Notes under the pieces: generated by a model
The model's database searches: none
Told to the model about the DNA's origin: nothing
The model's input: only the letters and a program-made list of their open reading frames with translations
Shown: positions 52,085 to 59,809 of the stretch, in pieces
How the letters are laid out: every line of letters starts with the position of its first letter
Numbering within the stretch: position 1 is the stretch's first letter
From: Planctomycetota bacterium
GTDB lineage: Bacteria > Planctomycetota > Planctomycetia > Planctomycetales > Planctomycetaceae
Reading direction: 5' to 3'
Assembly (NCBI GenBank): GCA_030836185.1
Contig: JAURQH010000031.1
Span: 186,001-250,000, forward strand
DNA: 64,000 nucleotides
Program-made: the position numbers and the translations under genes

Positions 52085-53890
52085 TCACAAGTTGTCGGAG
52101 AGTTCAAGGAATCGGTTCAATCGCGTTTCTACGATTTGCAACGATTTTCGCCAGAACTCCGGGCCTCGTAAATCACGATCAAAGGTGTTCTGGACAGCAT
52201 CTTCTGCACTGCAACAGCCGGTGTTGATCAACAATTGTTTGTAACGTGCGGGGAATTCGTCGCCATATTCATCTGCCAAAGCATACACTCCTAACGAGAG
52301 TAGATAGCCAAAGGTGTAAGGGAAATTATAGAACGGCACGCCGGTGATGTAGAAATGAAGTTTGGAAATCCAGAATCCGGGATACCATCCATCGTCTTGC
52401 AACGCACCTTGATAGGCTGACTTTTGGGCGTCTAACATTAACTCCGAGAGTCTGTTTGCAGAAAGTTCTCCTTTTGCCCGTTCTTGATGGAAAGCATCCT
52501 CGAACAGGAAGCGACAGTGAATATTCATGAGAAATCCGACGGCATCCCCCAGCATTCCTTCCAGAATCGCGAGTTGCGTTTGATCGTCGGCCGTTTTCAG
52601 TCGGTGTTCTCCCAGCACAGCTTCCGCAAAGGTGGAGGCGGTTTCAGCAAGGTTCATGGGATAATCCTGCTGCAGCAGCGGCTCATCTTTGAGTACCCAG
52701 GAATGATAAGCGTGCCCCAATTCGTGAGCCAGTGTCGACATGCTGTCGGCAGTGTCGTTGTACGTCATAAAGATGCGGGACTCTTTCAGTAAATCGAATC
52801 CGGTGCAAAACCCTCCCTGGCGTTTCCCGGCTCGCGACTCGGCTTCGATCCATTGTTTGTCATAAGACATCCGGGCGAACTCACCGAGATCGGGACTGAA
52901 CTGGTCAAATGCCTCCGAGATCAAGTTGCAGGCGGTATCGTATTTAATGACAGGATCAACTTGCCCCAGATACTTTTGCGGCAGTGGAGCTTGCAGGTCG
53001 TACCAAGCCAGCTTGTCCTGCCCCAGCAGTTTGGCTTTCCGGTCGAGATATTTCTTCAATATTGGTTGGAACGCCGAAATTTCGTTCCACATCGCGTCGA
53101 GTGTCTCTCGCTGCATCCGATTGCGTGCCAACGGCATCTCCAGATGATCCTTGAGACCGGCCCGTTTGTAGATCGTCAGTCGAGTTCCCGAGAGATGGTT
53201 GAGGGCATCGGCACAAGTGTCGGCGATGGTGTCCCAAGATTTGGAGGCTGCGAAGAACTTGTTCTCCCGGACTGAACGCAAGGGATCGTCAAACTGCACC
53301 TGACCGGGTGATTTCTCAACCAGCTCGCCTTTCTCCATCAAAGTCACTCGCAGATCTCCCGAAAGTCGATCATAGAGCCTTCCCCATGCGGAAAAACCAT
53401 CGACGGAAAGTTCCGATGCCAGCAACTCCTGTTCACGCGGCAAACGGAGATCGGCCATCTGTTTTTGTTCGGTGAGAAAGAAAGAGAGTTCTTGCAGTCG
53501 TTCATCATGTGCCAGAAACGCTTCAAATGTCTCCTGACTACATGGCTGGAGTGCAAATTCAATCGCCGAGCTAATTTTTTCTGCTTGAGGACTCAAAGCG
53601 GCCAATTTAGCCTCCAGAGTTCGATACTCGGTGTTTCCGGCGTCAGCAGCCGCATGGCAGCCGGCCAACGAACTGAGTTCCCAGTATTGACCACGGACTT
53701 CCGCCCAACGGGTCAGAAAGTCGGCCCAGATTTTCACACTCTCGGCTTCCTGTGCGATTGCCGGTAGCGAATCTGACTCAGTCGATAATGATTCCAGCTT
53801 TGTCAGAAACTGGTCCCAAACCGCTTGGAATTCGGCAGTTTGGGGGTTTGGGTAGAGCGAGTCGAGGTCCCAGATTTGCGAATATGTCAT
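52085..53890 (-). CDS. M3-family oligoendopeptidase (PepF-like)
   Basis: A 601-aa zinc metallopeptidase of the M3B (oligoendopeptidase F) family, degrading short peptides in the cytoplasm. The zinc motif HELGH is at residues 389-393 in STLAHELGHAYHSW. The downstream glutamate ligand lies in the NLAETASTFAEAVLG segment. The N-terminus MTYSQIWDLDSLYPNP is typical. No signal peptide. It is followed by metX at 52 bp. Confidence 0.92.
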   Translation of the reverse strand: MTYSQIWDLDSLYPNPQTAEFQAVWDQFLTKLESLSTESDSLPAIAQEAESVKIWADFLTRWAEVRGQYWELSSLAGCHAAADAGNTEYRTLEAKLAALSPQAEKISSAIEFALQPCSQETFEAFLAHDERLQELSFFLTEQKQMADLRLPREQELLASELSVDGFSAWGRLYDRLSGDLRVTLMEKGELVEKSPGQVQFDDPLRSVRENKFFAASKSWDTIADTCADALNHLSGTRLTIYKRAGLKDHLEMPLARNRMQRETLDAMWNEISAFQPILKKYLDRKAKLLGQDKLAWYDLQAPLPQKYLGQVDPVIKYDTACNLISEAFDQFSPDLGEFARMSYDKQWIEAESRAGKRQGGFCTGFDLLKESRIFMTYNDTADSMSTLAHELGHAYHSWVLKDEPLLQQDYPMNLAETASTFAEAVLGEHRLKTADDQTQLAILEGMLGDAVGFLMNIHCRFLFEDAFHQERAKGELSANRLSELMLDAQKSAYQGALQDDGWYPGFWISKLHFYITGVPFYNFPYTFGYLLSLGVYALADEYGDEFPARYKQLLINTGCCSAEDAVQNTFDRDLRGPEFWRKSLQIVETRLNRFLELSDNL

Positions 53891-54270
53891 GGCTAATCCT
53901 GATCGAAGTCACGTCGGTGTAGTTGGTCGTGAAAATGTCTCGTCTACAGATACGTGAAATTGGGTAAGAAATCCAGTTGTTGGGAAAAGTGGGATATCAG
54001 ATTTTGCGCAGTTGAAAAACGAGTATTCGCTTGCAAGTCATTGCCAAAACTCCTTATTTCACCTGATGTTGCCCAAAGCGATCAGGTTCGCACGAGATTG
54101 CAGATGCGAGCAAACAATGCTTGACATCAGAGACTTCAGAAATCATGATCAGGTACTGGGGTGATAGGGATATTGTATTCCTGAAATTCGTTTTTGTACG
54201 GGCCACGTGAATCACGCAACGTCACATCAACGAGACAGTTTCGAATCAATTGAATCAAAGTGAGATACAT
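53891..54270. other. intergenic region between pepF and the STAS gene
   Basis: About 380 bases between divergent genes. It holds one candidate promoter (54121-54149). No gene or repeat recognised. Confidence 0.5.
54121..54149 (+). promoter_or_regulatory. candidate promoter for the STAS-anti-sigma pair
   Basis: A perfect TTGACA (54121-54126), a 17-base spacer and CATGAT (54144-54149, 4 of 6 of TATAAT), 121 bases upstream of the STAS gene start. Confidence 0.45.
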
Positions 54271-54630
54271 ATGTCAGCAGGTAGTACACGACGAGTCGAA
54301 GTCGAAGAAGTGGGCGATGTTTCTGTCGCTCGTTTTGTCGATAAAAAAATCCTCGACGAAACCAACATTCAGATCATCGGAAACCAGTTGGTTGCTTTGG
54401 TCGATGAAGACGGTCGCAAGAAAATCGTTCTCGATTTCTCGAACGTTGAGTATCTTTCTTCAGCCGCATTGAGCAAGTTGCTCATTCTGGAGAAGAAGTC
54501 CAAAGCGGCTGGTGCCAAACTTCGTTTTTGTGGAATTCGCCCAGATATCTTACAGATTTTCACACTGACAAAATTGAACAAACTTTTTGATATCTACGAT
54601 TCTGAAGATCAGGCCCTCGAGGGCCTATGA
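54271..54630 (+). CDS. STAS-domain anti-sigma factor antagonist
   Basis: A 119-aa single-domain protein of the SpoIIAA/RsbV type. IVLDFSNVEYLSSAALSKLL carries the regulatory Ser that a partner kinase phosphorylates, followed by AGAKLRFCGIRPDILQIF, the family helix-strand. A TTG at 54250 would add 7 residues; the ATG at 54271 gives the usual N-terminus. The partner RsbW-like gene starts 77 bp downstream. Antagonists of this type free a sigma factor or other target when unphosphorylated; no sigma factor gene is adjacent. Confidence 0.88.
   Translation: MSAGSTRRVEVEEVGDVSVARFVDKKILDETNIQIIGNQLVALVDEDGRKKIVLDFSNVEYLSSAALSKLLILEKKSKAAGAKLRFCGIRPDILQIFTLTKLNKLFDIYDSEDQALEGL
54611..54626. repeat. 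perfect 16-bp palindrome at the end of the STAS gene
   Basis: AGGCCCTCGAGGGCCT overlaps the last codons of the STAS gene (ALEGL, stop TGA at 54628-54630). A T-run (54642-54647) follows 16 bases later, too far for a classic terminator. It may attenuate transcription between the pair or be chance. Confidence 0.45.
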
Positions 54631-54707
54631 TCGTGATTCGGTTTTTTCCTCTCATCCGAATCCGGCCCTTCATACTTTGTTGATCTCCTCATCGGTTGTT
54701 TCATTGC

Positions 54708-55136
54708 ATGTCCGATCAAGATTTTGAAATCTCGTTTCCCAGCGATACTGTCAAAGGACAAGAGGTCCAGGAACGGATTATCAATGCTATGGATGCGAAT
54801 GGCTTTTCGGACAAAGATGTATTCGGAATGCGACTCGCCTTGGAAGAAGCGCTGGTGAACGCGATCAAGCATGGTAACGGCATGGATCCCAACAAAGAGG
54901 TCCACGTCACTTGTCAGGTCGATGACATCCAAACACGAATCACAATCCGGGATGAGGGGACGGGTTTCAATCCGAGTGATGTTCCCGACCCGACGGACGA
55001 AGATAATCTCGAAAAGCCGGGAGGCCGAGGCATCATGCTGATGAAGGCCTTCATGACAGAGGTCAGTTACAGTGAGGATGGCAACGAAGTACTACTGGTC
55101 AAAGAGCGGGAAGTTGAGACCGCGGAAGAAGGATGA
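54708..55136 (+). CDS. RsbW/SpoIIAB-like anti-sigma factor kinase
   Basis: A 142-aa GHKL ATPase of the RsbW type. The N-box is in LALEEALVNAIKHGNGMDP, the G1 box in IRDEGTGFNPSDV and the G2 box in GGRGIMLMKAFMTEV. A serine/threonine kinase activity on the STAS partner is predicted. A TTG frame from 54696 is possible, but ATG 54708 is chosen. It is followed by the tRNA-Asn gene and promoter after about 150 bases. Confidence 0.9.
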   Translation: MSDQDFEISFPSDTVKGQEVQERIINAMDANGFSDKDVFGMRLALEEALVNAIKHGNGMDPNKEVHVTCQVDDIQTRITIRDEGTGFNPSDVPDPTDEDNLEKPGGRGIMLMKAFMTEVSYSEDGNEVLLVKEREVETAEEG

Positions 55137-55223
55137 ATCTGGCTTCAAGTCGCGAACCATTCGCCTTATTCTGGCGTCTGTCGAGTGACGTGTGGAAAAC
55201 CGCATTTATTTGGTGGATGAGAC

Positions 55224-55252
55224 TTGTCAATTCTGCCGAAATTTTCTATTTT
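55224..55252 (+). promoter_or_regulatory. promoter of tRNA-Asn
   Basis: TTGTCA (55224-55229, 5 of 6), a 17-base spacer and TATTTT (55247-55252, 4 of 6). Transcription would start near 55259, about 27 bases before the tRNA 5' end. Confidence 0.5.
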
Positions 55253-55285
55253 TGTAGCCCTGTGCCACAAATGTGTGACAAACAT

Positions 55286-55358
55286 TCCCCGATAGCTCAA
55301 TTGGTAGAGCGAGCGGCTGTTAACCGCTAGGTCGTAGGTTCGAGTCCTACTCGGGGAG
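55286..55358 (+). tRNA. tRNA-Asn (GTT anticodon)
   Basis: A complete cloverleaf. Acceptor stem TCCCCGA/TCGGGGA and discriminator G, D-arm GCTC-AATTGGTA-GAGC, anticodon arm AGCGG-CTGTTAA-CCGCT with anticodon GTT, variable loop AGGTC, T-arm GTAGG-TTCGAGT-CCTAC. All stems pair perfectly. CCA is not encoded. The region just downstream is GC-rich and holds foreign-looking fragments, as expected for a tRNA used as an integration site. Confidence 0.95.
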
Positions 55359-55398
55359 CTCGTTTCTTTTCTGCGGAAAGAAACCACCGACCAGTTAA

Positions 55399-55429
55399 CG
55401 CCCGGCGTCGAGAGATCGGCTGCCGGGCG
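55399..55429. terminator. hairpin downstream of tRNA-Asn, possible terminator
   Basis: CGCCCGGC (55399-55406) pairs with GCCGGGCG (55422-55429) across a 15-base loop, followed by TTTCGCGTTCTT. The stem is strong, but the T tract is poor; the hairpin may be a tRNA terminator or part of the foreign GC-rich segment. Confidence 0.5.
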
Positions 55430-55513
55430 TTTCGCGTTCTTGGCCAGTTCTGGCAAGGGTTTGCGACGATCCCGCTGGCGGCGTCGCGCTCTCTGTTTCG
55501 AGAGAGAACTTTT

Positions 55514-55630
55514 GGGGTCCGAAAGGGACCTTCAAGGTACCTTCCGCACCCCGAAATCTCTCGCCCAAACTCTCTGAGTCTCTGATTAACAGACCCCTCA
55601 AAGTTAACAGGCCGGTCCCTTTCGGACCCC
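55514..55630. repeat. 17-bp perfect inverted repeat
   Basis: GGGGTCCGAAAGGGACC at 55514-55530 recurs as its exact complement GGTCCCTTTCGGACCCC at 55614-55630, with 83 bases between. Each arm is itself partly self-complementary (GGTCC...GGACC). The 83-base centre holds GTTAACAG-like words. Confidence 0.6.
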
Positions 55631-55659
55631 GGTTTCGTCAATTCGAACTCGCGCCGGGT

Positions 55660-55770
55660 AGGTTAACAGATAGAGGCCCCGCGTCGTCGTAAGCGGAAGT
55701 GGTCACGCGGTTTAGTGGGTCTTCGAGAGTCAGCTCGCGTCCCGCCGCGTCGAACGTGAAGGTGGCCTTC
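55660..55770 (-). pseudogene. YD/RHS-repeat protein fragment, minus strand
   Basis: The minus strand translates in one frame to TFTFDAAGRELTLEDPLN, then RVTTSAYDDAGPLSVN, the YD-repeat pattern of RHS proteins (F/Y-D-x-x-G-R about 20 residues apart). About 35 residues, without start or stop. A decayed fragment of an RHS gene. Confidence 0.6.
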
Positions 55771-55774
55771 AACG

Positions 55775-55880
55775 ACCTATGTCGCCACGTCCGATGTCTG
55801 GAACCGTCTCGTCAAACTGACTGACGGCAGCGACACCATTGCCGAGTTCGAATATGACCCGCTGAAACACCGTACGATTC
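55775..55880 (+). pseudogene. RHS-repeat protein fragment, plus strand
   Basis: The plus strand translates to TYVATSDVWNRLVKLTDG, then SDTIAEFEYDPLKHRT, the RHS-core pattern (normally TYTYDAWNRLV...EYEYDGLNRR). It points away from the minus-strand fragment and abuts it. It has no start and runs into non-coding sequence after ATTCCC. Confidence 0.65.
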
Positions 55881-56076
55881 CCATGAAATGCCAAATTTTC
55901 TGCACAGTTCGATCATGCTTGGATTATTGGCTGTTATCTTCGTATCGAGTTGCGTTGTTTGGTTTGATCCCTAGTCGAGGAAGATGAAGTTACTCAAAAT
56001 GAACATTGACAAGTCTGCGTCATCCCGCCAGACTTAATTCCTTAAGGGGAATGCGTTCTTTATATGGAATTTCAGG

Positions 56077-56853
56077 ATGGCGAGTGTATCAGAACCAAAA
56101 GCGGTGTTGGCACCCGCACTTGAACGTGGCATGAGAATCCTCGAATACTTGTCTGCACAGCGTCAGGGCGCAACTCTCGCCGAAATCAGTGCCGAACTCG
56201 AAGCCCCCAAAAACTCGACATTGCGTCTTCTTCAAACACTCGTTGACTGCGAATACGTGATCCGTGAGGAGTCGCCTCCTCATTATATGCTGACCGAAAA
56301 GCTTCTCCGCATCAGTCATCCACATGTTCGAGAAGTGAGCTTGGTCGAATGTTCTTTGCATGCGATGCGCGAGCTCAGAAATCTTGTCGGAAGAACGGTC
56401 CAGTTGGGCATTCCCACGGGTGACGAAGGTGTCATCATCGAGAAACTGGAGAGCAAATCGGCGATCCGCATCGGTGTGGAGATTGGGCTGCGTTTTCGTT
56501 TACACAATAATGCTCCTGGTAAAATATTTCTGGCCTATCGCCCAGACGCGGAACGTCAGGCGACCATCAAGCGACTCAAGCTGGATCGGTTCACCAACCG
56601 TACAATCACGAAGCGGTCTGATTTGAAAAAGGAATGCGAGCAAATTGTACGCCGGGGATACAGTACCGATTGGGGAGAAGCGGACGAAGGGATCAATTGC
56701 CTTGCCGCCCCTATTCGTGATCAATCGGGATTATTAATCGCCGCCATCTGGGTTTCAGATATTGCCGGCCAGATGCCTGAAGAGAGATTTCCAGAACTCG
56801 GAAAAGAAGTCGTCAACGCGGCTCAGGAAATCGAAAGGAGAATTAAACGATGA
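56077..56853 (+). CDS. IclR-family transcriptional regulator
   Basis: A 258-aa regulator. Residues about 12-70 are the IclR winged helix (ALERGMRILEYLSAQRQG, TLAEISAELEAPKNSTLRLL). Residues about 85-255 are the effector domain with GRTVQLGIPTGDEGVIIEKL, LRFRLHNNAPGKIFLA and GINCLAAPIRDQSGLLIAAI. The stop overlaps the start of the PSCyt1/PSD1 gene (ATGA), so it is part of the operon it probably controls. The effector is likely a breakdown product of the substrate of that operon. Confidence 0.92.
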   Translation: MASVSEPKAVLAPALERGMRILEYLSAQRQGATLAEISAELEAPKNSTLRLLQTLVDCEYVIREESPPHYMLTEKLLRISHPHVREVSLVECSLHAMRELRNLVGRTVQLGIPTGDEGVIIEKLESKSAIRIGVEIGLRFRLHNNAPGKIFLAYRPDAERQATIKRLKLDRFTNRTITKRSDLKKECEQIVRRGYSTDWGEADEGINCLAAPIRDQSGLLIAAIWVSDIAGQMPEERFPELGKEVVNAAQEIERRIKR

Positions 56854-59807
56854 TTCGATCATCACTCATTCTGTGTGTTCTCCTGGTTTCCAATACGAGT
56901 AGGTCTGAAGACTATTTCGCCTCAAAAATTGAACCTCTGTTGCGTAAACGATGTTTTGAATGCCACTCTCATGAGCAATCTATCGAGGCAGGTTTGGCTT
57001 TGGATTCACGGTCTGGCTGGGAGATTGGTGGAGACTCCGGCACAGCCGTAGTACCGGGCAAACCGGAGCAAAGCCTGTTAATAAAAAAAGTCCGCTGGAG
57101 TGATGCCGAGCATGAAATGCCACCGGATGAGAAGTTGCCTGCTGAGGAAATCGCTTTGTTGGAAGAGTGGGTGAAACTGGGGGCTCCTGATCCGAGGAAG
57201 TTGACAGCTTCAAAGTCGGATGCACTCGATTGGTGGTCGCTCAAGCCTCTCAAGCCGGTGGCCATTCCCGGCTCTGACGTTCACCCCATTGATGCCTTTA
57301 TTCAAGAGAAGCTGACAGCAAACGATCTCAAGCCATCCAGGCCAGCAGATCGAAGAACGCTGATCCGCAGACTTTATCTGGACCTTCATGGCTTCCTACC
57401 AACACCACAAGAAGTCCATACATTTGAGACCGATAACGACCCACAAGCGTGGGAGAAACTGGTCGACAGAATGCTTGACTCACCCCGATATGGAGAACGG
57501 TGGGCACGACATTGGCTTGATGTGTTTCACTATGCTGATTCTCATGGCTGCGAGCATGACGTGAAACGCCCCAACGCTTGGCGATTTCGAGATTATGTGA
57601 TTGACCGATTGAATTCGGATGTCCCTTGGGACCGTTTTGTTCGCGAGCAGCTTGCGGTGGATGTCTTTTATCCCGATGAACCGCGGCTTACTCCTGCATT
57701 GGGCTTTATTGCGGCAGGGCCGTTAGAGCTGAGTCGAGCTTCTACTGCTCCGGTTACGTTTGATTACCTTGATCGCGACGACATGGTGACTCAAACCATG
57801 GCGGCGTTCGCAAGTACAACGGCCAATTGCGCGCGATGCCATACGCACAAGTTCGATCCGATTACTCAAGAGGATTACTACTCCCTTCAGGCCGTTTTCG
57901 CGGGGGTGGGGAAAGGAGATCTCGAATTCGATGCGAATGATGATGTTCACAAACGTCGAATTGAAATGCAAAGTCTCCTCGCTGCGACCGTCTCGCACGA
58001 CTCAAGCTATTTGCTGCAATCGAAATATGCCGAGATCGTGAATGAATGGGTTCAACATTGGGAGATCGGTCAGAAGAATCCGGTTCAATGGCATCCACTT
58101 GACGGAGACGTGTTTCTTTCATCCGGTGGTGCGACTCTCACCAAGCAAGACGATGGATCAATTTATGTGAGTGGTAAGCTTCCCGATCAAGAGGAATACA
58201 CCATCACATCCGACGTTAAACAAAAGCGAGTCACATCCATCCGCTTGGATGTCCTCAAGGATGACCGTCTTCCCGAAGGTGGACCTGGACGCGCTGGAAA
58301 CGGAAATCTTCATTTGTCAGAAGCCAATTTTCACTGGTTTCCAGACGGGGCAAAGACACCGGTCAAGCTAAAGATATCGCAAACATCGGCAGATTATGAC
58401 CAAGATGGATGGACATCCGCCCAAGCCATCGATGGTGACCTTAAGACGGGGTGGGCGATTTATCCTGAGGTCAACAAATCACACTTCATTGTGTTTGAAC
58501 TCGCAGAACCCATTGACGCCACTACTCGGGGGCGACTTGCAATCACCCTCAAGCAACTCTATCCACCAAAACACGTGATCGGACGATTCCGCTTGTCCGT
58601 TACGGATGCTGATGCCGTTGCGACACGCGTTCTTCCGAAAACAGTTCAAGATGCACTGAAGAAACCGGCAGAGATGCGTACGCAGTCAGATCATACTGCA
58701 ATCGCGGAAGTTGCACTCCATAAATACGCCAGCAAAAAACTTGCCGAGCTTCCTGAACCGGCGGTTGTATACGGAGTTTCGCCTTACTGGTCTCATGCAA
58801 AAAAACAACCTGACCCCATCGCCCCGAAAGTCGTCCATCTGTTACGGCGGGGTGAGTTTAATAAACCCGTTCGAGAAGTGAAGCCCGGCGCACTGTCGGT
58901 GATTTCTGGATTGCCGGGACGGTTTGAGGATTTGCATTCGCAGCCAGAATCGTCACGCCGCGCGGCATTGGCCGATTGGTTGGTTCATCCAGAAAATCCA
59001 CTGGCGTGGCGCAGTGTCGTGAACCGAGTCTGGCACTATCACTTTGGTCGGGGAATTTGTGATACCCCCAATGATTTCGGTCGCATGGGGGGTAAGCCGT
59101 CTCACCCGGAGTTGCTCGACTGGCTTGCGGTTTGGTTTCGGGATCAGAGCCAAGGTTCGCTTAAAGAACTTCATCGATTGATTTTGACGAGTCACACATG
59201 GAAGCAGGCGAGCGTTCTGGAGTCTGTTCCAGCTCGGAATTTGGAAATAGATCGAGAGAACAGATTGCTCTGGAGAATGAACCGCTCTCGTCTTGATGCG
59301 GATTCATTCCGTGATTCGACGCTTCGCATTTCTGGTCGACTGGATCTCAGCGTCGGAGGAGAAGGAATTGAACAGTTTGTGAAAACGGCCGGTCCTCAAG
59401 CCACACCCGCACTGAATTACGAGCAATATGACTGGAATCGCAAACCCGCGCATCGTCGCAGTATTTATCGCGTGGTCTGGCGCGGTATTCCAGATCCTTT
59501 TATGGATGCTTTGGACTTCCCTGATTTGGCATTACTGACGCCGAAGCGAAACTTCTCAGTTTCCGCACTGCAATCACTCACATTGTACAACAATCATTTT
59601 GTCCTGCATGCCTCTGGTTGGATTGCCGACCGAGTGAAACAAGAAGTACCGACCGAACAACAGGTGCAGCGTGCGGTACAATTATGTTGGCAGCGTACAC
59701 CCACCAAGACTGAACTCAAATCGTTTGAAGATTATGCCGAATTACACGGACTGACAGCACTCTGCCGAGTGTTGCTCAACAGTAACGAATACTTGTTTAT
59801 CGATTAG
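56850..59807 (+). CDS. PSCyt1-DUF1549-DUF1553 (PSD1) cytochrome-containing protein
   Basis: A 985-aa exported protein. A signal peptide (about 1-19) precedes a PSCyt1 cytochrome c-like domain with heme motif CFECH (C35, C38, H39). DUF1549 follows (YGERWARHWLDVFHYADSHG, FAGVGKGDLEFD; a second CARCH at TTANCARCHTH). A jelly-roll insertion (about 410-600) with FELAEPIDATTRG is carbohydrate-binding-like. DUF1553 ends the protein (NPLAWRSVVNRVWHYHFG, GGKPSHPELLDWLA). These proteins pair with DUF1501 partners in polysaccharide or organic-matter degradation loci. It overlaps iclR and is followed 2 bp later by a DUF1501 gene. Confidence 0.93.
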   Translation: MIRSSLILCVLLVSNTSRSEDYFASKIEPLLRKRCFECHSHEQSIEAGLALDSRSGWEIGGDSGTAVVPGKPEQSLLIKKVRWSDAEHEMPPDEKLPAEEIALLEEWVKLGAPDPRKLTASKSDALDWWSLKPLKPVAIPGSDVHPIDAFIQEKLTANDLKPSRPADRRTLIRRLYLDLHGFLPTPQEVHTFETDNDPQAWEKLVDRMLDSPRYGERWARHWLDVFHYADSHGCEHDVKRPNAWRFRDYVIDRLNSDVPWDRFVREQLAVDVFYPDEPRLTPALGFIAAGPLELSRASTAPVTFDYLDRDDMVTQTMAAFASTTANCARCHTHKFDPITQEDYYSLQAVFAGVGKGDLEFDANDDVHKRRIEMQSLLAATVSHDSSYLLQSKYAEIVNEWVQHWEIGQKNPVQWHPLDGDVFLSSGGATLTKQDDGSIYVSGKLPDQEEYTITSDVKQKRVTSIRLDVLKDDRLPEGGPGRAGNGNLHLSEANFHWFPDGAKTPVKLKISQTSADYDQDGWTSAQAIDGDLKTGWAIYPEVNKSHFIVFELAEPIDATTRGRLAITLKQLYPPKHVIGRFRLSVTDADAVATRVLPKTVQDALKKPAEMRTQSDHTAIAEVALHKYASKKLAELPEPAVVYGVSPYWSHAKKQPDPIAPKVVHLLRRGEFNKPVREVKPGALSVISGLPGRFEDLHSQPESSRRAALADWLVHPENPLAWRSVVNRVWHYHFGRGICDTPNDFGRMGGKPSHPELLDWLAVWFRDQSQGSLKELHRLILTSHTWKQASVLESVPARNLEIDRENRLLWRMNRSRLDADSFRDSTLRISGRLDLSVGGEGIEQFVKTAGPQATPALNYEQYDWNRKPAHRRSIYRVVWRGIPDPFMDALDFPDLALLTPKRNFSVSALQSLTLYNNHFVLHASGWIADRVKQEVPTEQQVQRAVQLCWQRTPTKTELKSFEDYAELHGLTALCRVLLNSNEYLFID

Positions 59808-59809
59808 CC

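Larger units (their letters stand above)
55359..56076. other. GC-rich, gene-free region after tRNA-Asn
   Basis: About 720 bases without an intact gene. The first 520 are clearly more GC-rich than the rest of the window and hold a hairpin, a 17-bp inverted repeat and two YD/RHS fragments, all listed separately. The last 190 bases have normal composition and probably contain the iclR promoter. Antisense frames ending RAPRVGLEPTT come from the tRNA and are not genes. Confidence 0.6.

Noticed and set aside
55166-55641. Minus-strand frames across the tRNA ending in RVGLEPTT
   Set aside because: They are antisense readings of tRNA-Asn and the GC-rich segment, a common false gene call.
55286-56076. 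Prophage attachment repeat of the tRNA 3' end
   Set aside because: No second copy of the tRNA 3' sequence was found in the window.
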